Source of the DNA: Actinomycetota bacterium
GTDB taxonomy: Bacteria > Actinomycetota > Actinomycetes > S36-B12
Length of the DNA: 9,684 nucleotides
Assembly (NCBI GenBank): GCA_003506065.1
Contig: DNXA01000230.1
Span: 1 to 9,684 of the forward strand
Direction of reading: 5' to 3'
Shown: piece by piece, positions 7,433 through 9,684 of the stretch
How positions within the stretch are numbered: the first letter of the stretch is position 1
How the letters are laid out: the number at the start of each line of letters is the position of its first letter
Position numbers and translations under genes: made by a program
The notes under the pieces: model-generated
What the model was told of the DNA's origin: nothing
Database searches by the model: none
Seen by the model: the letters and a program-made list of their open reading frames with translations, nothing else

Positions 7433-7845
7433 CAGGGGTTCTGCTTGAACCAAGCGGTGGCTGACTTGGTGTTGACCATCAGCAGGATGACGAGGCTGAT
7501 GAAGATGGCAAACCAGCCGTATGGCAGCCGGAAGAATCCAAAGACAATGTTGATCACCATGAACATGCTGATGATCGTGTGCGCTGTTGCCGAGCCGATC
7601 AGGGTCATCTTGGTGAGCCAGAAGTAGATCAGACCCAGGAAGATCGACATCGCCCCGTACATGATCAGCGTGAAAGTCGGGATGGTGTGCGTGACGCCAT
7701 AGACATCGTCCATCGTGGGGTTGTCGCCGAAGCTGGAGATGAGCGCGATGAAGCCGATGGTCAGGTTCCAAAGACCAGCGATGACGGTCAGAACAGCAAC
7801 AATCAACACGCCTATCGGACGGCGGACAGTGGCAGGTGCGGACAT
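7432..7845 (-). CDS. Small four-helix membrane protein, function unknown
   Basis: The 137-aa protein has a short basic N-terminus (MSAPATVRRP) and four hydrophobic segments at about 11-37, 57-79, 83-107 and 109-126. A hydrophilic loop (SSFGDNPTMDDVYG) lies between the first two, and the tail is short and polar. I recognise no enzymatic motif and cannot name a family. The ATG has a clear AAAGGGAA ribosome site (plus-strand 7849-7856) with 5-nt spacing, and the amino-acid pattern is typical of a real membrane protein. It occupies the place of the rhomboid protease gene in the mycobacterial order, but it is inverted and lacks the rhomboid GxSG and His motifs. It is therefore a replacement rather than a degenerate rhomboid. 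A 26-nt palindrome precedes it. Confidence 0.8.
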   Translation of the reverse strand: MSAPATVRRPIGVLIVAVLTVIAGLWNLTIGFIALISSFGDNPTMDDVYGVTHTIPTFTLIMYGAMSIFLGLIYFWLTKMTLIGSATAHTIISMFMVINIVFGFFRLPYGWFAIFISLVILLMVNTKSATAWFKQNP

Positions 7846-7862
7846 GTATTCCCTTTGTGAAG

Positions 7863-7888
7863 GTGCTCGACTGAACAGTCCTGAGCAC
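7863..7888. promoter_or_regulatory. 26-nt imperfect palindrome upstream of the four-helix membrane protein
   Basis: Arms GTGCTC (7863-7868) and GAGCAC (7883-7888) enclose GACTG (7869-7873) and CAGTC (7876-7880). This gives 11 base pairs with a 2-nt loop and a 2-nt bulge. It lies 18 nt upstream of the minus-strand start. It could be a regulator's operator or a 5'-UTR hairpin next to the ribosome site. A minus-strand TANNNT element (TAGGCT, plus 7900-7905) sits just upstream of it. Confidence 0.5.
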
Positions 7889-7939
7889 GTGATTGGCTCA
7901 GCCTAGGCATCACTTCGCGGTTTGCTCGGAACTTGGCCG

Positions 7940-7945
7940 TAGTCT
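7940..7945 (+). promoter_or_regulatory. Possible -10 element for murI
   Basis: TAGTCT fits TANNNT and ends 9 nt before the murI ATG. There is no Shine-Dalgarno site in between, so the message would be leaderless or nearly so. No convincing -35 is seen. Confidence 0.4.
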
Positions 7946-7954
7946 TGTCAGGTT

Positions 7955-8749
7955 ATGGCTGACGCTCCTATTGGCATCGTCGACTCAGGAGTCGGGGGCC
8001 TCACGGTCGCTCGCGCGATCCTCGATCAATTGCCCCATGAACCGATTCTGTATGTCGGTGACACGGAGCGGGGGCCATATGGACCTCGACCCATCGCGGA
8101 GGTTCGCCAATTCGCGCTGGAGATCATGGATCGCCTGGTTGACGATGGCGTCAAACTGCTCGTGATCGCATGCAACTCAGCAAGTGCGGCAACTCTTCGT
8201 GATGCTCGCGAACGCTACGAGGTTCCTGTTGTGGAGGTCGTGCATCCTGCCGTGCGCCGGGCAGCGGCAGCCACACGCAATGGGCGTATCGGCGTGATCG
8301 GTACGGAGATGACGATCAATTCACGTGCCTATGACGATGCGTTCTCTGCTGCGCCGCAACTGCAGATCGTTTCAGCGGCCTGCCCTGAGTTCGTGGCATT
8401 CGTCGAGGCCGGAGTGACCTCGGGTGCGCATCTGCTCGAGGTCGCACATGCCTATCTCGAACCTTTGCACGAAGCCGAAGTCGACACACTTGTTCTGGGC
8501 TGCACGCACTATCCGCTGCTAACGGGTGTCCTGTCGTACGTGATGGGCGAATCGGTCACCTTGGTGTCGAGCGCAGAAGAGACAGCAAAGGATGTGTATC
8601 GCACCCTGGTCGCCCACGACCTCTTACGCGATCCAGATCTGGAGGAGCCGGTGCACAGATTCTTGGCGACCGGAGATCCGGCCGCCTTCGAACGTCTGGG
8701 CAGGCGTTTCCTCGGGCCCGAGATTGGCTCAGTCGGACACTTCGGCTAG
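7955..8749 (+). CDS. murI: Glutamate racemase
   Basis: The 264-aa cytoplasmic enzyme converts L-glutamate to D-glutamate for peptidoglycan stem peptides. The family motifs are in order: [12 protein letters not shown] (7-18) with Asp10-Ser11, [11 protein letters not shown] (33-43), ACNSASA with catalytic Cys73, and GCTHYPLL with catalytic Cys183 and His185. The length is normal. The ATG start gives the usual short N-terminus before the first beta-strand. In Mycobacterium the gene lies after cysM and a rhomboid gene, as here apart from the changed intervening gene. The promoter lies in the 109-nt divergent region. rph follows 41 nt after the stop but has its own promoter-like element. Confidence 0.96.
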   Translation: MADAPIGIVDSGVGGLTVARAILDQLPHEPILYVGDTERGPYGPRPIAEVRQFALEIMDRLVDDGVKLLVIACNSASAATLRDARERYEVPVVEVVHPAVRRAAAATRNGRIGVIGTEMTINSRAYDDAFSAAPQLQIVSAACPEFVAFVEAGVTSGAHLLEVAHAYLEPLHEAEVDTLVLGCTHYPLLTGVLSYVMGESVTLVSSAEETAKDVYRTLVAHDLLRDPDLEEPVHRFLATGDPAAFERLGRRFLGPEIGSVGHFG

Positions 8750-8776
8750 CTGGGAATCTGCCCTGACGGGGAGGCA

Positions 8777-8782
8777 TAGAGT
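8777..8782 (+). promoter_or_regulatory. Possible -10 element for rph
   Basis: TAGAGT fits TANNNT and ends 8 nt before the rph ATG. The only purine-rich stretch (GGGGAGG, 8768-8774) is 16 nt from the ATG, too far for a normal ribosome site. A leaderless start is plausible. Confidence 0.4.
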
Positions 8783-8790
8783 TCCGTCTC

Positions 8791-9528
8791 ATGACTTCTG
8801 TGACCCCCCGCTCTGACGGCCGTGCCGACGATCAGCTCCGACCCATTTCATTTGAGCGTGGCTGGTTGGAGCAGGCCGAGGGCTCAACCCTCATCTCCTT
8901 TGGCCGTACCCGCGTGCTGTGCACCGCTTCCTTCTCACCGGGTGTGCCTCGCTGGCTCAAGGGCAGTGGTCAGGGCTGGGTGACAGCGGAGTACGCGATG
9001 CTGCCGCGAGCAACCAATGAGCGCAATGACCGTGAGTCAGTCAAGGGCAAGCTCGGAGGACGCACCCAGGAGATCTCCCGGCTGATCGGACGCAGCATGC
9101 GTGCTGTTGTCGACATGTCCAAGCTCGGCGAGAACACGATCCTCATTGACTGTGATGTGCTGCAGGCCGATGGAGGCACGCGAACCGCAGCGATCACCGG
9201 CGCATATGTTGCACTGATCGACTCCATCAACTGGGGGATCGAACGTGGTCACCTCAAGTCCGACCCGATGACCGACTCGGTTGCTGCAGTCAGTGTGGGC
9301 ATCATTGATGGCGTGCCACGTTTGGACCTTCACTATGACGATGACGTGCGAGCTGAGACTGACATGAACGTTGTGATGACAGGTGACGGTCGATTCGTGG
9401 AGGTGCAGGGAACTGCCGAAGGAGTGCCCTTCGATCGCGCACTTCTCGATGAACTCCTCACTCTTGCAACCAACGGATGCAGAGATCTCACTGTGATGCA
9501 GCACTCTGCGCTTGCGACGAGCTTGTAG
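8791..9528 (+). CDS. rph: Ribonuclease PH (tRNA 3'-end processing exoribonuclease)
   Basis: The 245-aa phosphorolytic 3'-5' exoribonuclease trims tRNA precursors and other RNAs. It forms a hexameric ring in this family. Visible motifs are [13 protein letters not shown] at the N-terminus, [11 protein letters not shown] (65-75), [14 protein letters not shown] (89-102), and [14 protein letters not shown] (125-138) with the phosphate-binding [19 protein letters not shown] (178-193) carries the acidic metal-site residues, and VEVQGTAEG (203-211) follows. All expected catalytic blocks are intact, so this is not a degenerate copy like that of E. coli K-12. The length is normal. rdgB starts 7 nt after the stop, a pairing conserved in Actinobacteria. 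The metallo-beta-lactamase gene expected upstream from the mycobacterial order is absent. Confidence 0.97.
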   Translation: MTSVTPRSDGRADDQLRPISFERGWLEQAEGSTLISFGRTRVLCTASFSPGVPRWLKGSGQGWVTAEYAMLPRATNERNDRESVKGKLGGRTQEISRLIGRSMRAVVDMSKLGENTILIDCDVLQADGGTRTAAITGAYVALIDSINWGIERGHLKSDPMTDSVAAVSVGIIDGVPRLDLHYDDDVRAETDMNVVMTGDGRFVEVQGTAEGVPFDRALLDELLTLATNGCRDLTVMQHSALATSL

Positions 9529-9535
9529 GCCGCGC

Positions 9536-9684
9536 GTGACCGTTCGGTTGGTGCTCGCCAGTAGAAACAAGCACAAGATCGTCGAGATGCGCCGCATCCT
9601 GACTGAGCTGGGCCTTGACATCGAGCTCGTCGGCACCGATGAGTTCCCCGATTTGCCAGATGTGGAAGAGACGGGAACCTCGTT
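9536..9684 (+). CDS. rdgB: RdgB/HAM1-family non-canonical purine NTP pyrophosphatase, 3' end outside window
   Basis: The first 49 codons are present and the window ends within the gene. The start is GTG at 9536, 7 nt after the rph stop codon. The N-terminal block LVLASRNKHKIVEMRRIL (5-22) carries the SxNxxK nucleotide-binding signature. DVEETGTS near the cut matches the start of the conserved 'EtGxTfxeNA' block. The family hydrolyses ITP, dITP and XTP to monophosphates, keeping these bases out of nucleic acids. The tight spacing after rph suggests one transcript. No clear ribosome site is seen before the GTG. Confidence 0.92.
   Translation, partial: MTVRLVLASRNKHKIVEMRRILTELGLDIELVGTDEFPDLPDVEETGTS

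Noticed and set aside
7901..7908. 8-bp palindrome GCCTAGGC in the divergent region before murI
   Set aside because: Too short to count as a separate operator in high-GC DNA without other copies; noted only as part of the region.
9037..9636. 199-aa minus-strand open frame opposite rph and rdgB
   Set aside because: It is antisense to conserved genes and has no recognisable domain.

Overview
The window looks like chromosomal DNA of a high-GC Gram-positive bacterium (Actinomycetota). The GC content is moderately high. Several starts are GTG or TTG, and several promoters look like leaderless TANNNT -10 types. The right half keeps an actinobacterial gene order known from Mycobacterium: clpS, DUF2017, mec, cysO, cysM, (rhomboid), murI, (metallo-beta-lactamase), rph, rdgB. 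The genus cannot be named from this sequence alone. There is no tRNA, rRNA, insertion sequence, CRISPR array or phage gene, and nothing points to recent transfer.

Left part (1-4746). The window opens in the last 43 codons of a gene that resembles the C-terminus of an amino-acid ABC transporter substrate-binding protein. It has no in-window start codon upstream. Next come an HdeD/DUF308-type six-helix membrane protein, a perfect 13-bp hairpin, and a short IclR-family regulator that is probably translated from a leaderless mRNA. The regulator meets a PBP4-type (S13) D-Ala-D-Ala carboxypeptidase tail to tail, with one base between the stop codons. The carboxypeptidase is divergent from a secreted glycoside hydrolase family 18 protein with C-terminal beta-rich domains. 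These two exported enzymes form a plausible cell-wall (or chitin) remodelling pair.

Middle part (4790-7382). clpS (N-degron adaptor of the Clp protease), a DUF2017 gene, mec (JAMM peptidase), cysO (ThiS-like sulfur carrier ending in Gly-Gly) and cysM (O-phosphoserine sulfhydrylase) run in one direction with short gaps or overlaps. Together mec, cysO and cysM make up the protein-bound route to cysteine. CysM uses thiocarboxylated CysO as sulfur donor, and Mec releases cysteine from the CysO-Cys adduct. The enzyme that activates CysO (MoeZ type) is not in the window.

Right part (7383-9684). A 51-nt hairpin fills the gap between cysM and an opposing gene for a 137-aa four-helix membrane protein of unknown function. 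This gene sits where Mycobacterium has a rhomboid protease. Divergent from it run murI (glutamate racemase), rph (RNase PH) and the first 49 codons of rdgB (ITP/XTP pyrophosphatase), cut by the window end. The metallo-beta-lactamase gene found between murI and rph in Mycobacterium is missing.

Most of the window is conserved housekeeping sequence. I see no convincing undescribed multi-gene system. The items most worth a second look are the four-helix protein with its upstream palindrome, the shortened IclR and PBP4 proteins, the PBP4/GH18 divergent pair, and the compact regulatory signals at gene junctions.
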